NCBI RefSeq assembly: GCF_032854445.1
Contig: NC_088306.1
Coordinates: 21,177,764 to 21,237,763 of the forward strand
Direction of reading: 5' to 3'
DNA length: 60,000 nt
Source: Liolophura sinensis
Taxonomy: Eukaryota; Mollusca; Polyplacophora; Chitonida; Chitonidae
In this document: positions 34,665-45,795 of the stretch, piece after piece
How the letters are laid out: each line of letters begins with the position of its first letter
How positions within the stretch are numbered: the stretch's first letter is position 1
Made by a program: the position numbers and the translations under genes
Notes under the pieces: generated by a model
The model's input: only the letters and a program-made list of their open reading frames with translations
Told to the model about the DNA's origin: nothing
The model's database searches: none

Positions 34665-36569
34665 GTAGTGTAATAAACGCACCTCAGGGACTTTGGTGCT
34701 TTGCGCAGCTCATTTGATAGCGTCCATTCCAGCCATAATTGTGCAGGTAAATGCGGTATATAAATTACACATGCAAATGTGTTAAATATTGTAAACTGGC
34801 CATTTCGATCATTTTAAACCCCTACAAGTCTAGTATTTATAAACACAAGTCTTTCAGCTTTACAGCTTTAGCAGTTTTTTGTCACGTCATCTGCAAATGT
34901 GATGGAAATTGCGCATTTTTGCAATTTGATCTCAACTTGAAATAAAGGAAAGAATTAAGACGAGATTTATGACCAAGACGTCAAACTTCGTCGGGCAGCA
35001 TACTTACAATATTCGTACATTCATCCTTGACATGAACACATTGTAAATGCATTATAAGGGATATAGATCTAAAAGGTACTAAACATAGTCAACCGTTATT
35101 TAGATAATTTTACAAGCACCGTAAGTCCTGCATTTATTAAGAGACCTCAACAGTTTTCGGCACACATATAGGCAACATATAGACAACCCTTTGCAATCAG
35201 CCATTTTCAGCTTGACAGCTATATAGGTTTTCAATCAACTAGCCTACAAATATGGGTGAAATTGTACTTTTTCGGACTTTAATCCCAATTGCCGACATAA
35301 CTATGCATCACACACAAAAAAAAACGACCAGATTCGTGATCAAAACATCAAGCTATGTCAGGCAGTCTACTTAAAATATTGAAAATGAAAATATTTTGGT
35401 CACGTGACAAATTCGGCTATTAGTGCACTTCAGCAGTTTTCAAGATATATAACTGACTTTCACAGGCTTTATTTACATCAGCTTGGTTTTTCTTCATTCT
35501 AACTTTTAGTCCAATCGCATTAACCCTTCAACAAAAAGAGATGTAAACGCCTTCTCTGTCCATGGCAGTATGGTGCCAAAAGTAGGTCAGGCTGAAAATT
35601 CAAAATTATGGGGAAAAAATTCCGGGATGCATTTCAAAAGTGAACTGATTTCAACCTCATACTGTTTAAATATTGTATGAAATAAATGTAAGGACGACGA
35701 ATGTAATAAACTGGACGCAGACTGCTATGACTGGTATTTTAGCGTCTATTAGTTTCATGAGAGTTGGGGAAAAAAGAGAAAAATGATTGTCAGGAAATAA
35801 CTGTATTTGAACCTAAGACTGCTGGGGACAATGTTCAATGAAACTATGGTGAAAGCCAGCGGAAGGAAAATAAACAGTGCTCTCAGTGACTAACACAGGC
35901 ATCTCTATGAGCTACCTGGCTACATGTTAGTTGTCCAATTGCCAAAATGCGTTTCTCATTTCGGCAAACTTGCCCACATACATATTTCAGAAAACCACAA
36001 GTAAACATCAGCTTTTCTCTTCTGATAGAGGATAAAACAGTTTTAACTGACAAAAATCTAACAAATATTCCAAGTCAGCATGTTTAACTGCATACAGCTA
36101 GGTGCTTTGTATGGAAATACAGCTATGCGTTTAGTACAACGATGTGCAATGATAAATCCGCGGAACAAACGGGATAATCGTGGTAATTGCAAGACCGGTT
36201 ACGTCCACGTGCATTGGGCTTGGACAATAAAGCTAAGTGAGTCTCTAGCGTACATAAGGATGTAGCTATGGAAACACCGGAAAACAGATGTAAAACTTTT
36301 CAGGAAAAGGTTTCAGGAAACATTGAAGAAGAGGAATCAAGATTATTTTTCTTTCCAGCCAATGAAGATAAGTCTCCCAAAATGTAGGTTTTCAAACCAG
36401 AGAAATGTGAAAGGTTAAATTCAAAGGTGGGTTTTTTTTGGAGGGATTTACTCGTGCAAGGTGAACTCTTACCATCAGCTCGTGTTATTGCACATTCAAA
36501 TACAAATATAGGTGCAAACTTTTCTTTCAATTTAGGGGGTGAAACCCCCTGTTAGGGTTTTGTCCATAT
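34665..36569. other. Intergenic, diverged ancient tandem duplication
   Basis: Segments near 34850-35015 and 35215-35382 resemble each other at an offset of about 368 bases (CAAGACGTCAAACTTCGTCG against CAAAACATCAAGCTATGTCA, both followed by GGCAG and TACTTA.AATATTG). No gene was recognised. GGGGGTGAAACCCCCT at 36536 is a short inverted repeat just downstream of the receptor stop. Confidence 0.45.
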
Positions 36570-37649
36570 TTACATCGTCCAAGGACGTGAAACACATGCG
36601 CGACCTATCTTTGAGCGGATTAGATGACTTGTAGAAATGACGATTAGCGGATTAATGGCCGAGTGTCCATAAGTGAAGATTCCAGAGAATTTCCTGACCC
36701 CTTCCGGTAAGCACGTGCGACACAATCCTTGTACAGGCCACGTGATGTAAAATGGCAGCCAAAACATGCAGAACACGACAACCAGGGCCACCATCTCATA
36801 ACTGGGGGCCATTTTAGAAGGCTTCTTCTTTGACATATGCTCTCTGCTCCCTGTCATCACTGACACACTCGTCACAGGTTTACATGGCCTGGAGTGATGT
36901 CCGATCATGCCACTCACCGTCGAAATGTTACCTGACCTCTGTCGGCTGCTAACTGTTGACTTCTGTACGCTTGATCCAGTAATCCGTGTGTTTAGCGTCC
37001 ACAGCAAAACACTATTCATCATAATAAGTACCAAAAGAGGAATGTAATAGGCTACAACTATTTGGATTATCTCGAAAATATTAGCTCCGAAGATAAAGAT
37101 GGAGCAAGTGCTGATAAAAGATTTCACATCATACAGCAGTATCTTGAGCAATATATACGGCGTCCATAGAAGAAGCCCTACTATCCACACACACACGGAT
37201 ATCCGGGTTATCCGGGTTGTCCAGAACTGAGAACGGTACTGCAGTGGAGCTGTCACACAACGATATCGATCATAACCCATGGCCAGAAGGAGTAGCATAG
37301 ACACAGATGTCAGACCAAAGTCCAAAAGTTTATACAAAATGCAACCAGCGATTCCGATCTGCCACGAAAGATAAGTTAACATGAGATTTATGGGCATAAA
37401 AACGACACCTACCAGTAAATCGGTGAACGCCACGGAGACTGCATAGGTAGGAAAGCCAGAAATCTCCGCACTGGGGTCCTTCCACAGGCAGATAATAACG
37501 ATAAGATTAGCCGGGGTCGCCACGACGGAGACACCGGCCATGTAAATCTCATTCCATAAGGAACCAGAGAGTTCAGTCTGAGCGACTTCAGGGAGACTTG
37601 TGCTACAGTTGGTGAAGTTGAAGGGAATGTCCGACACTGGAATGTCCAT
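36570..37649 (-). CDS. Class A GPCR, aminergic-like orphan, copy at 36.6 kb
   Basis: An intact single-exon receptor of 359 residues with seven hydrophobic segments and two N-glycosylation sites in NFTNCSTS (11-18). Landmarks: Asn48 (TM1), Asp77 (TM2), Cys103 and Asp110 (3.25 and 3.32), DRY at 127-129, Trp155 (TM4), Cys182 (loop 2), Pro204 (TM5), FCMFWLP with Trp297, Tyr327 (7.43) and NPLIV at 333-337. Asp3.32 with Tyr7.43 is the amine-binding pair of aminergic receptors. The ligand is unknown, and position 5.46 is Ala, so a catecholamine pocket is unlikely. Unusually, 5.58 is Asn and 7.53 is Val, where most class A receptors have Tyr. Loop 3 is short and basic. ATG at 37649 aligns with the starts of the paralogues. 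Its 5' flank is duplicated at 32.96-33.47 kb. It lies head-to-head with the 42.0-kb copy. Confidence 0.92.
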   Translation of the reverse strand: MDIPVSDIPFNFTNCSTSLPEVAQTELSGSLWNEIYMAGVSVVATPANLIVIICLWKDPSAEISGFPTYAVSVAFTDLLVGVVFMPINLMLTYLSWQIGIAGCILYKLLDFGLTSVSMLLLLAMGYDRYRCVTAPLQYRSQFWTTRITRISVCVWIVGLLLWTPYILLKILLYDVKSFISTCSIFIFGANIFEIIQIVVAYYIPLLVLIMMNSVLLWTLNTRITGSSVQKSTVSSRQRSGNISTVSGMIGHHSRPCKPVTSVSVMTGSREHMSKKKPSKMAPSYEMVALVVVFCMFWLPFYITWPVQGLCRTCLPEGVRKFSGIFTYGHSAINPLIVISTSHLIRSKIGRACVSRPWTM

Positions 37650-37654
37650 GATGA

Positions 37655-38140
37655 ATAGCCTAGCTGTGTTCCTTGTTTCTGTCTGCTAATAGAGTTGGTG
37701 ACATCGATGCAGTCGTCAAGGGTAAATGGGTGCGTGAAAGAGGACTCCTAAATAACTGTTGCTAGAAATTCAAAAGCGTCTAAATGTGTACAACTGCTTT
37801 AAATGTGAGGCAGTGACGTGTCAGCGAAAAGGGACACAGTTTTAAAGCATTTAATTGGTCGATGGATCGGTACAATTTATCACCTGTATTTTTAAAATTA
37901 TGGTTAATATACTAGAGCTGCTCGTAACGTCATGTACAGTACAATACCTCCCACCATTAGCTTGTCAAAACTTTGGCTTCACAAGAGTGGTCCGCACACA
38001 CAAGCTTCGCGTTTTCATACAACCATTCCCACTAGATCAACATCAGCTAAAGTATCAAGCAAATGTTACCTCATCCTATAATCGATCAATCATATGTAAA
38101 TGCATTCAGTTCACAGTTTACACAGTTTTAACTTAACTGG
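37655..38140 (-). repeat. Receptor 5' flank shared with 32955-33470
   Basis: This is the counterpart of the block described at 32955. The best-kept parts are TTTAAATGTGAGGCAGTGA, GATCGGTACAATTT and ACACACAAGCTTC. As it abuts the start codon of an intact receptor it is the best candidate promoter region, although no TATA box could be assigned. Confidence 0.7.
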
Positions 38141-38996
38141 TTGAAGGCCCTACGGTTTTGACAAAAAGAATTCTTTAAAGTGTAGATAAGTGAAATGTTT
38201 TCCTCAAATGAAAAGCCAACAGTTTACATTATTTGTATTACCAAAAAGTTCTAGAATGGCAGTTATCTTCCAGGGTGGTTATATCCGTCATACCTTCGGA
38301 AGTGTTTTCACATTATTTGAAAAGATTAGATGTGGCTTGAAAAGTTCACCGTGTTTTATCCTACTTTAAATGCTTTTCATGGCTCAGCAAAAGGTTTGTA
38401 TGCGATTTGGAAGCTGCAGTTTGCCAAACGAGTAAGTTTGTTTCCACGTGACCAGATCACAAATCACATTGAGCCTGCCACATATAGGTTAATTTACAAT
38501 ATAGTCATATCTTTTACCCAAACGGGTTTTATATAAGTCGCTATACATTCATTATAGTAATGCTACATCACAGTCTCCAAATAATCGCGTTGTGATAGCT
38601 GACACATTTTGTCTCTCTCTGAAGCCACTGCTTTAGAGCGCTGTAATAAACATGTCCTGCGTTTAGTTTTGAAAATCTATCGGTCAATGTCCAAAAAAGG
38701 AATAAAAAGACTGTAAATGAAAGTATTAGTAAATCCATAGTAATATTATTAACTTCACGAACGTGTTTGTTCTTCAAGGTTGCGATTCGTTTAGGGGTTG
38801 ATACTTACAACAGTTGTTAACTCCTGATCAATTTGTTACTGTTTAGATTCCACAGAGCTAGAACATCACCTCTACGCGACCTCTTTCTGAATTTACCGAG
38901 GTCAAACGCCGGAGAAAGTTCTGCAGATCCATTGGCTGTGTCAGTAATAGCCTTTGCCACACAGGTAGATGCTGACTTTTGCTTTTTTTCTTATTC
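38141..38996. other. Intergenic, no gene recognised
   Basis: Only short, overlapping frames occur. No repeat or RNA signal was seen. Confidence 0.45.
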
Positions 38997-39168
38997 ATTT
39001 TATTTATTTATTTATTTATTTGATTGGTGTTTTACGCCGTACTCAAGAATATTTCACTAATACGACAGCGACCAGCATTATGGTGGGAGGAAACCGGGCA
39101 GAGCCCGAGGGAAACCCACATACGGCCGGAGAGGAAGTGAACTTGAACTCACAGCGACGGCATTGGTG
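38997..39168 (-). mobile_element. Main-family SINE with internal deletion
   Basis: The minus strand has the box-B region (GAGTTCAAGTTC), then lacks the CATGCTGGCTTCC part, then CTCCGGCCGTATGTGGGTTTCC where about 30 bases are fused out, and finishes with the canonical CACCAATCAAATAAATAAAT tail. Confidence 0.88.
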
Positions 39169-39826
39169 TTCTGATTCATGATGTATGTAATACACAAGAC
39201 TATTCGCATAATGCGACATCAGGAAGATGTTGTGCATGGATTGGGAAACGATTATATTGTCCAAGGATCAAAGTAGGCATATGGCTATCTAGATGTGGTC
39301 TGCATAGACATTTGCATGTTAAATGTGATGACAAATTAGCATTGTAAGTAATTCTAGACGAGTGGCGCCTAATAAGTTCAACGTGATTTTGTTTCACCTA
39401 ATCCTGGTTAAGCCATGCTGCTAAGAATGAACAGTTAGGATTAAACCTTAACTGACGTTAATTGAAATAAGTTGTATTTCACTGAGTGATCATTTGTCAA
39501 TCTTCACATTATTATCGCTGCTCTAGTTTTAATTTCTATGATGTAAATCTTGTTATATATCACTAAGAACATTTTACTATTCCTATCTCAGTCTGATTTT
39601 CGTTTTTCCCAGGTCATATAAAAACTGCTGCACTTTTAAAGTACACATAATATCACTTTCTTCGTGGAATGTAATGGTGCAAGATATCATTTTAAAAAAT
39701 GATTATGAAATGATAAAACATTTTAAAAACCTCATCTTCTCGTCATCGTGCATTGTTCAATCAAATGTTGTTTAATATGAAGCTATCAAAAAAGAAAAAT
39801 ACGTAGTAAACTTTCACACATAATCT
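39169..39826. other. Intergenic, no gene recognised
   Basis: It contains TAATTCTAGACGAGTGGCGCC (39352), a block resembling sequences at about 3600, 6370 and 57690 (TAATTCTAGACCAGTGATGTC) and so probably part of another old interspersed repeat. Confidence 0.4.
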
Positions 39827-40099
39827 ATTTATTTATTTATTTATTTGATTGGTGTTTTACGCCGTACTCAAGAATATTTCACTTATACGACGGAGGCCAG
39901 CATTATGGTGGGAGGAAACCGGGCAGAGCCCGGGGGAAACCCACGACCATCCTCAGGTTGCAGCCAGACCTTCCCACTTACGGCCGGAAAGGAAGCCAGC
40001 ATGAGCTGGACTTGAACTCACAGCGACCGCATTGGTGAGAGGCTTCTGGGTCATCACGCTGAGCTAGCGCGCTAACCGACTGAGCCATGGAGGCCCCCT
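39827..40099 (-). mobile_element. Main-family SINE, full length, young
   Basis: It runs from GGGGGCCTCCATGGCTCAGTCGG (box A) through GTGAGTTCAAGTCCAGC (box B) to CACCAATCAAATAAATAAAT with few changes. CACACATA occurs on each side, consistent with a short target duplication. Confidence 0.93.
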
Positions 40100-41991
40100 C
40101 ACACATATTCATGTACATTTCAACAATGGAGTGAATTTGTAATGGAGTACTTATAGAAGTAAATTTTTACGAATGTCAGTAACTACAGACCACATGCTAA
40201 CAGGGCACTGTGGCTAAGATTTCAGTTATTCCTTTACGAATGACTTATTTGTTTGTCTCTTTTAGTAACCGGACAACTGGTCATACCGAACGGCTGTTGT
40301 GATTACGGGAGGTAGATTGACTGGACTACGGACTTACTGTTGATTAAGACAGTTCAGAGGATATGTTTCCATTCAAATTTGAAATTGATCGCCATCTTGT
40401 GACATATTTCCCTTTTTATTATTTCGATATCAAAAATATGAAAAGTTTCTATGTACTTTCCAGCGGCTACAAGTTGTTCTGATTTTCTTAGCTGATGTAG
40501 TCTTATAACAGAGTGATTATATGGGACTAAATGAGAAGAGAACATTGAAAAGACTCTGATGTTGTCTTGGATGAGAGCAAACTTAGCAATATAGCTCAGT
40601 TACTGGTAACTTCTTAGGCAGCTATAGAATCACAAAAAAGGTTAAAAAGGGACGTGACGAGACGCGGTGATTTCCCCAGGGGGCTTGATCAGGTTGTCAG
40701 CACAGTGTGAAATAAACGAATGCAAACTGGTTTACCTTTGACTACTGTTTTAATGTCTGTATTCAAAGTGTTTGTGGTCTCTAAATGACATGGTCTTTTA
40801 GGATGACACCACATAGATAGTGTTCACTACGAACTGAGAATCTATAACCACCTGGAAACAGCTCTGTATGCATGGCTACATATGTGATTTACAGTTTTCT
40901 TGAAGTTTATTATTAGTAGTACAATAAGCAATTATCGGTGAAATTTCCCGACAGCTATCATTGTTCTTTTAACACACTGTAAAACATAAAAAGAAAACGT
41001 GTATTTCGGGTTTGAGAACTCTTCTCTGCCCGAAGCATATGCTTAATGAGATTTCGTGTTCAAACGCGGTTGATGGAACTAATCAGGGTGATAACGACAA
41101 GGTACTTGGCAAAGGGCAGTGGTTTTATTAAATCTAAGTCGGTTTTCTCCACTCCTTATATACAATATCACTATCCTAGCATAATTTTTATAACTACATA
41201 TATAAATATATAAGTAAAACTCTCGACGAAGAGAGACAAACAAATATACTCATACGAACCTGATTTCTTGGCTGAATGAAGAACTTTGGGTTTCCAAGAG
41301 CTTTCGCTGATTTAGGTATAAAATACTTGTTCTTGTGGTAAGCGATAGGCCAAAGACGCTGTAAGCTCGGAAGTGGCAATCCCTCTGTATAGTTTGCTTG
41401 TTCACATCTTACACAGATAAAATTAAATATTTGATGCATTCATTGCTGAGTTACGTATTTCAATGGTGATTTATCTTATGTTTGTTCCTCCATTACGGAT
41501 GGATAAAGATACGCTAAACTGGTGTGTACCGAACACTCTTTTGTAGCGGGGATTATTCAGCCTAATGGCGACAGGTGATGCGCTGAGGATCTGGTTGCGG
41601 CCGGTACTTCGTGGTGGATAAAAACGATGACATCAAGCTTAAAACTCAACGAGTGTGCTGGTGAGTGGACAGTCTAACTAACGTGCTGTGTCTGTTATTG
41701 GCTTTCAGAGAAGCTCTGCAGATGCAGATTCTTCCTACGTTCTGAAATCAGCAATCCAGAACGCCAAAGTCATTTACCTTTTTGCCCATAATGGACTTAA
41801 TAGTGATACTAATGCTGATAGCAGAAAAAGGCTCGACGAACAAAGAAACAAAAAGCAGAGATACAGCAGAATATATTTCGAAGAAAACAATTCAGAAAAA
41901 CTTCGCTTCTAGTTAGACCAGTTAAAAGTGCAAAAGTAGAATACACAGAATGTGAAATGGGCCTCGGCTCTTAAACCACCAGCATAGATCC
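40100..41991. other. Intergenic, upstream of the 42.0-kb receptor
   Basis: No gene was recognised. A frame at 41688-41912 (74 codons, Asp/Ser/Lys-rich) ends 80 bases before the receptor start and may be 5' untranslated sequence. Confidence 0.4.
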
Positions 41992-43062
41992 ATGATGGAC
42001 ATCCCAGTGTCAAGCACTCCCTTCAACTTTACCAACTGTAGTACAAGCCTTTCTGAAGTCGCCCAGGCTGACCTCTCTGCTCCCTTGTGGCGTCAGATTT
42101 ACGTGGTTTGTGTCTCTGTCGTGGCGACTGCCGCTAATCTTATCGTCATTGCCTGCTTGTGGCGGAACCCCAGTTTGGAGGTCACTGGTTTCTCTACCTA
42201 CGCTGTCTCCATGGCGTTTACTGATTTACTGGTAGGTGTTGTACTTATGCCTTTTAAGTTCATTCAAATGTTATGGCCAGGGTGGTCCTTACTACTTCCT
42301 GCCTGTGTTGCATGGAAATTTTTGGACAATGGACTCATTTCTGTCTCTATGCTGCTCTATCTGGTTATGAGCTATGACCGGTACCGATGTGTAACAGCCC
42401 CACTTCAATACCGGTCTCAATTCCGGACGACCCGGATAATCCGGATATCCGTGTCCTTCTGGATAACAGGTTTTATCCTGTGGATACCGTACGTACTGCT
42501 AAAGGTATTTATCTATAATTCGGAATCTTTTCAGACAAGGTGCCCTGTGTTTACCTTCGGACCTAACGTTTTTGAGATAATCCAAATAACTGTTGCCTAT
42601 TATATTCCTATTCTGGTCCTCATAATAATGAATACCATTTTACTAAAGAGGCTGAACGTATGGACTCACGGATCAGGTACGCGAAAACCAACAACTGACA
42701 GCCGGCAGAGACCATCCAACATATCAACGGTGAGTGGCGTGATCGGACATCAATACAGACCATGTACACCTGTGACGAGTGTGTCAGTGATGATAGTGAG
42801 CAGAGGATATATGTCAAAGAAGGCCTCCCATTATAAGATCGTCATCCTGACTGTGGTTTTCTGCGTGTTTTGGCTGCCACATTTCATCGCGTGGCCTATA
42901 AACGGAATGTGTCGCACATGCGTATCAGATGAAATGAGGGAAGATTTTGGATTCCTTACTTATGCACAATCCGCCATTAACCCGCTGATCATCATTTCCA
43001 CAAGTACACAAATTCGTTCCAAGCTATCACGTGCATGTGTTGTGCTCTCGCGGATAAAGTAA
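41992..43062 (+). CDS. Class A GPCR, aminergic-like orphan, copy at 42.0 kb
   Basis: An intact single-exon receptor of 356 residues. The second ATG (41995) aligns with the start of the other copies (MDIPVS). It has NFTN and NCS glycosylation sites, TM2 AFTDLLVG, Cys105, Asp112 (3.32), SYDRYRCV, Pro206 in TM5, Asn214 at 5.58, FCVFWLPHFIAW in TM6, TYAQSAINP with Tyr7.43, and Ile in place of Tyr at 7.53. Loop 3 carries the shared GNISTVSGxIGH-type stretch (here SNISTVSGVIGH) and a short basic segment. Relative to the other members it has lost about four residues before KASHYKIV. It is the first of the plus-strand receptors. Expected location is the plasma membrane. Ligand and G-protein coupling are unknown. 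Confidence 0.92.
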   Translation: MMDIPVSSTPFNFTNCSTSLSEVAQADLSAPLWRQIYVVCVSVVATAANLIVIACLWRNPSLEVTGFSTYAVSMAFTDLLVGVVLMPFKFIQMLWPGWSLLLPACVAWKFLDNGLISVSMLLYLVMSYDRYRCVTAPLQYRSQFRTTRIIRISVSFWITGFILWIPYVLLKVFIYNSESFQTRCPVFTFGPNVFEIIQITVAYYIPILVLIIMNTILLKRLNVWTHGSGTRKPTTDSRQRPSNISTVSGVIGHQYRPCTPVTSVSVMIVSRGYMSKKASHYKIVILTVVFCVFWLPHFIAWPINGMCRTCVSDEMREDFGFLTYAQSAINPLIIISTSTQIRSKLSRACVVLSRIK

Positions 43063-43631
43063 ATACAGATTGTTATAGAGTTGGCGTGATGGTTTTAGCA
43101 CCAAAAGGAAATTTAACATCCCAAATGATTGGAAAAACGGCTAACAGAGAAGAATTATATGAGTACGGTGGTCATCTTGTGCTAGTTCGCAATGGTGCAG
43201 ATATTAAAATGACGCGGTTGCCAGCAACGCTTGGCGTTGCTAGAACAAAATGTCGCAGTTTGTTTTGAACAAACTATTCAGGAATAAACTATTCACCTTA
43301 AATTTACTTTAGATTGGCATTGTCAAAACATGATATGTTTGTAGGGGTAAGTTTACATACAGAATTACACTGTTCTATTCTGTGATCTGGAACTCGGTCT
43401 TGCCATTCGCTACAAAAACATGCAGTTTTTCCGATGGCATATCATGGATGTAAATGACCCGAACGTCACAAATGCACGGAAACCTGGAAGGGACATCCAA
43501 TGGTAAAAGAAATCGCCAAAAAAGGCAGATGACGGGTGGCATTCACCGCCTCCCTGTGAGATGCCTTGTACATCTCATGACCCTATGATATAATCTACTA
43601 AGGTTGACTAGAAATAACACTTGAATATCAC

Positions 43632-43810
43632 GCATACCAGTGTCCTGTCTCACCGTGTGTGGGAAAGTGCCACCAGCCTGTGGGTGGTCGTGGGTTTCCC
43701 CCGGGCTCTGCCCGTTTTCCTCCCATTATAATGCTGACCGTCGTCATATAAGTGAAATATTCTTGACTACGGCGTAAACACCAGTCAAATAAATAAATAA
43801 ATAAATAAAT
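43632..43810 (+). mobile_element. Main-family SINE, head lost, with target duplication
   Basis: The body runs from GTGTGGGAAAGTGCCACCAG through GTGGGTTTCCCCCGGGC to a CAGTCAAATAAATAAATAAA tail. TTGAATATCA is present at both 43621 and 43811, a target-site duplication that fixes the insertion at 43632-43810 and shows the truncation or rearrangement of the head was present at integration. Confidence 0.9.
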
Positions 43811-44856
43811 TGAATATCATGTTAACTTAACCGATAGAGTTTGTAAGTTAGGCAGTACAGCATGCAGTGTCACCTTTGCGTTGTGGCCTTGTCAGGACTC
43901 TCGCTAGCGGTTCCTCTGTATCTCCGCGTTGTTAACGTTGTCTTTTTGTACATTTAATGCCACTGTACAACCTACCGTACGAGCTGGCTTGGTATTATTC
44001 ATTTTATATGCATAAAGCATGTCTGTTGCAGCCCCCTAGCTTGTGGTATTTGAGGATTTAATTCCCCAGTAGGATATCGACTAATAATGAAAATCATTAG
44101 GAGGCCGGCAGAGAGCTGATTTTTTTCTTAAGTCAATCGCCATGAAGTAGAATGCCAGGAAACGTTGGCGTTTGGGGTAGAAAACACTCTGAAACAGGCT
44201 ACGGTTTGTTGGGACTGATTGGTAACTCTGGATAAGAAAGTAGCTGGTTTCCCTATCGGCGTTGGAATATATTTACTGGTTCTCTCTGTGTAGAAGTTTT
44301 TCACAATAATCTGTACCAGCGAGAGGCTTATTCCAGGCTAAAGGTCTCTCATTATTACAGGAAAAGACCTCTAAAAATCGAAGTAGGCATCACTAAATAG
44401 ACCACTTAAAACAATGCATGAATATATTTCCATTTTTTTTTTAAGATTTTTGTGAAAAGAGCTAAAGGCGTTCAAACATTTGAATTCTAAGGTGGACTTT
44501 ATGGACCATACTGTCAGAGTTTCTGACGTCAGAGGAAGTTTTTCCAACTCTAATCACCAAACTAAATGTTGGAATTATTACTCTCTTTACCCCTGAGTAA
44601 AACATCACTGAAATAATGTTCTCAAAAATATCTTTCTTTTGGTGAACATCAGGATAAAAAGGTGATGTGACGTCAGAGTTCCTAGATACCGTCAATATGG
44701 CTCATAAAGCCCACCAAAGTATTCAAATATCTGAATGCCTTAAGGCAATCTTCAAAACTCTGAATAAGTAAATGAATGTATTTTTGCTCATAGTTTTCAG
44801 TTGTCTACATGATGAACCTTACTTCACATTTTATTTCTTTTACTTTAGGCGTATGA

Positions 44857-44895
44857 TTTATTTATTTGATTGGTGTTTTACGCCGTACTCAAGCT
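44857..44895 (-). mobile_element. Extreme 3' end of main-family SINE
   Basis: Only about 39 bases remain, ending CACCAATCAAATAAATAAAT on the minus strand. Confidence 0.75.
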
Positions 44896-45154
44896 TTAAG
44901 CATATGTCCTTATAATATTATAGTGAGTGGGGGAGTGAGTGAGTGAGTGCTTGGCGTTTAACGTCGTCTTTCCAGATATTCACGAAGGGCAGCAAACATT
45001 AATTAACATTATAGACAAGTGGTTCCTTATTACTTATCATTCTATACCGCAGGAACAACTCCGCAACTTACGAGTGCATATAGACTGAAATATAATTCAA
45101 TGTTCAGGTTAGGACATCCGAAAATCAGTTCCATCGAAGGAGCAGTCAGTGACG

Positions 45155-45790
45155 AGTGAAGACATGGAGTTTTGGGAAATAATTTTATATTTGTGGATAA
45201 CCGAGACAGGAGAGTTGACTTCTCTGAGGAAGGCTTTGTCGTCAGATTGTGCGACTCCAAAAATGGGATTGATTCGGACTGGTTGGCCGAGATCCGTTCT
45301 GTGAGAAGGCCCAGCACCGTCCCTGTGCTTTTGTTTATTTATTTATTTATTTATTCGATTGGGGTTTTATGCCGTTATACTAATACGGATCAACCAGTTG
45401 TTGCACTATCCACTTCACGTTGAACGCTAAACGAGGAAGTTACAACTTAGGTCTGACTCGACCCAGGATTGACACTGGATCTACCGCTCCCGAAGCGGGC
45501 GCTCTACCAACTGTGCTATCGAGGCCGGTCCTGTGCTTTTGAGTTTGTGTAGCACTGTAGCGACGGACGTACAGGAGGGTTTTGCGGGGAGGGTGGACGA
45601 AAAGTTACGAGTGCGGTGTCAGCGGCGATACGGAACTGACGCCATTGACGCTGCGCTTGTTACGGTAAGTCGACGGTGTGCGTTCACTGAACCGACTGAA
45701 CGTCAAAGTACGCTGTCGGTGACGGCCAAGAGCGTGGGTGAAATGGAATTCTAAGACGTGTATCTGACTGGTCCAACATGTCACGTCTAG
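45155..45790 (+). pseudogene. dapF-like pseudogene (diaminopimelate-epimerase family), SINE-interrupted
   Basis: The left part reads HGVLGNNFIFVDNRDRR and FVVRLCDSKNGIDSDWLAEI, which matches the start of diaminopimelate epimerase (GLGNDF...VDN, LCDRxxGIGADGL). A SINE sits at 45333-45527, flanked by CCTGTGCTTTT. From 45598 the sequence aligns with the C-terminal region at 59.6-60.0 kb (AAGTTACGAGTGCGGTGTCAGC, then GACGCTGCGCTTGTTACGGTAAGTCG), but about nine bases that include the codon of the catalytic Cys are deleted and the frame is lost. An early TAA and a later TAG in place of Phe are present. Most of the middle is missing. The fragment ends abruptly at about 45790, where a receptor pseudogene begins. 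Confidence 0.8.
45333..45527 (-). mobile_element. tRNA-derived SINE of a third type, inserted in the dapF-like pseudogene
   Basis: On the minus strand it starts GCCTCGATAGCACAGTTGGTAG (box A), with CGCTTCGGGAGCGGTAGATC and GTCAATCCTGGGTCGAGTC (box B region), then a short body with GTTGAACGCTAAACGAGG-complement and a tail AACGGCATAAAACCCCAATCGAATAAATAA that resembles the main family's 3' end. CCTGTGCTTTT on both sides is the target duplication. Different head and shared 3' end fit SINE families that use one LINE partner. Confidence 0.85.
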
Positions 45791-45795
45791 GATTC

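Larger units (their letters stand above)
43063..45040. other. Intergenic, no gene recognised
   Basis: Apart from the SINE copies listed, the stretch holds a GAGTGAGTGAGTGAGTG microsatellite at about 44930-44955. Open frames are short and without domains. Confidence 0.45.

Noticed and set aside
45470-45527. tRNA gene (CTTCGGGA anticodon-loop-like)
   Set aside because: It is the head of a SINE flanked by a target-site duplication.
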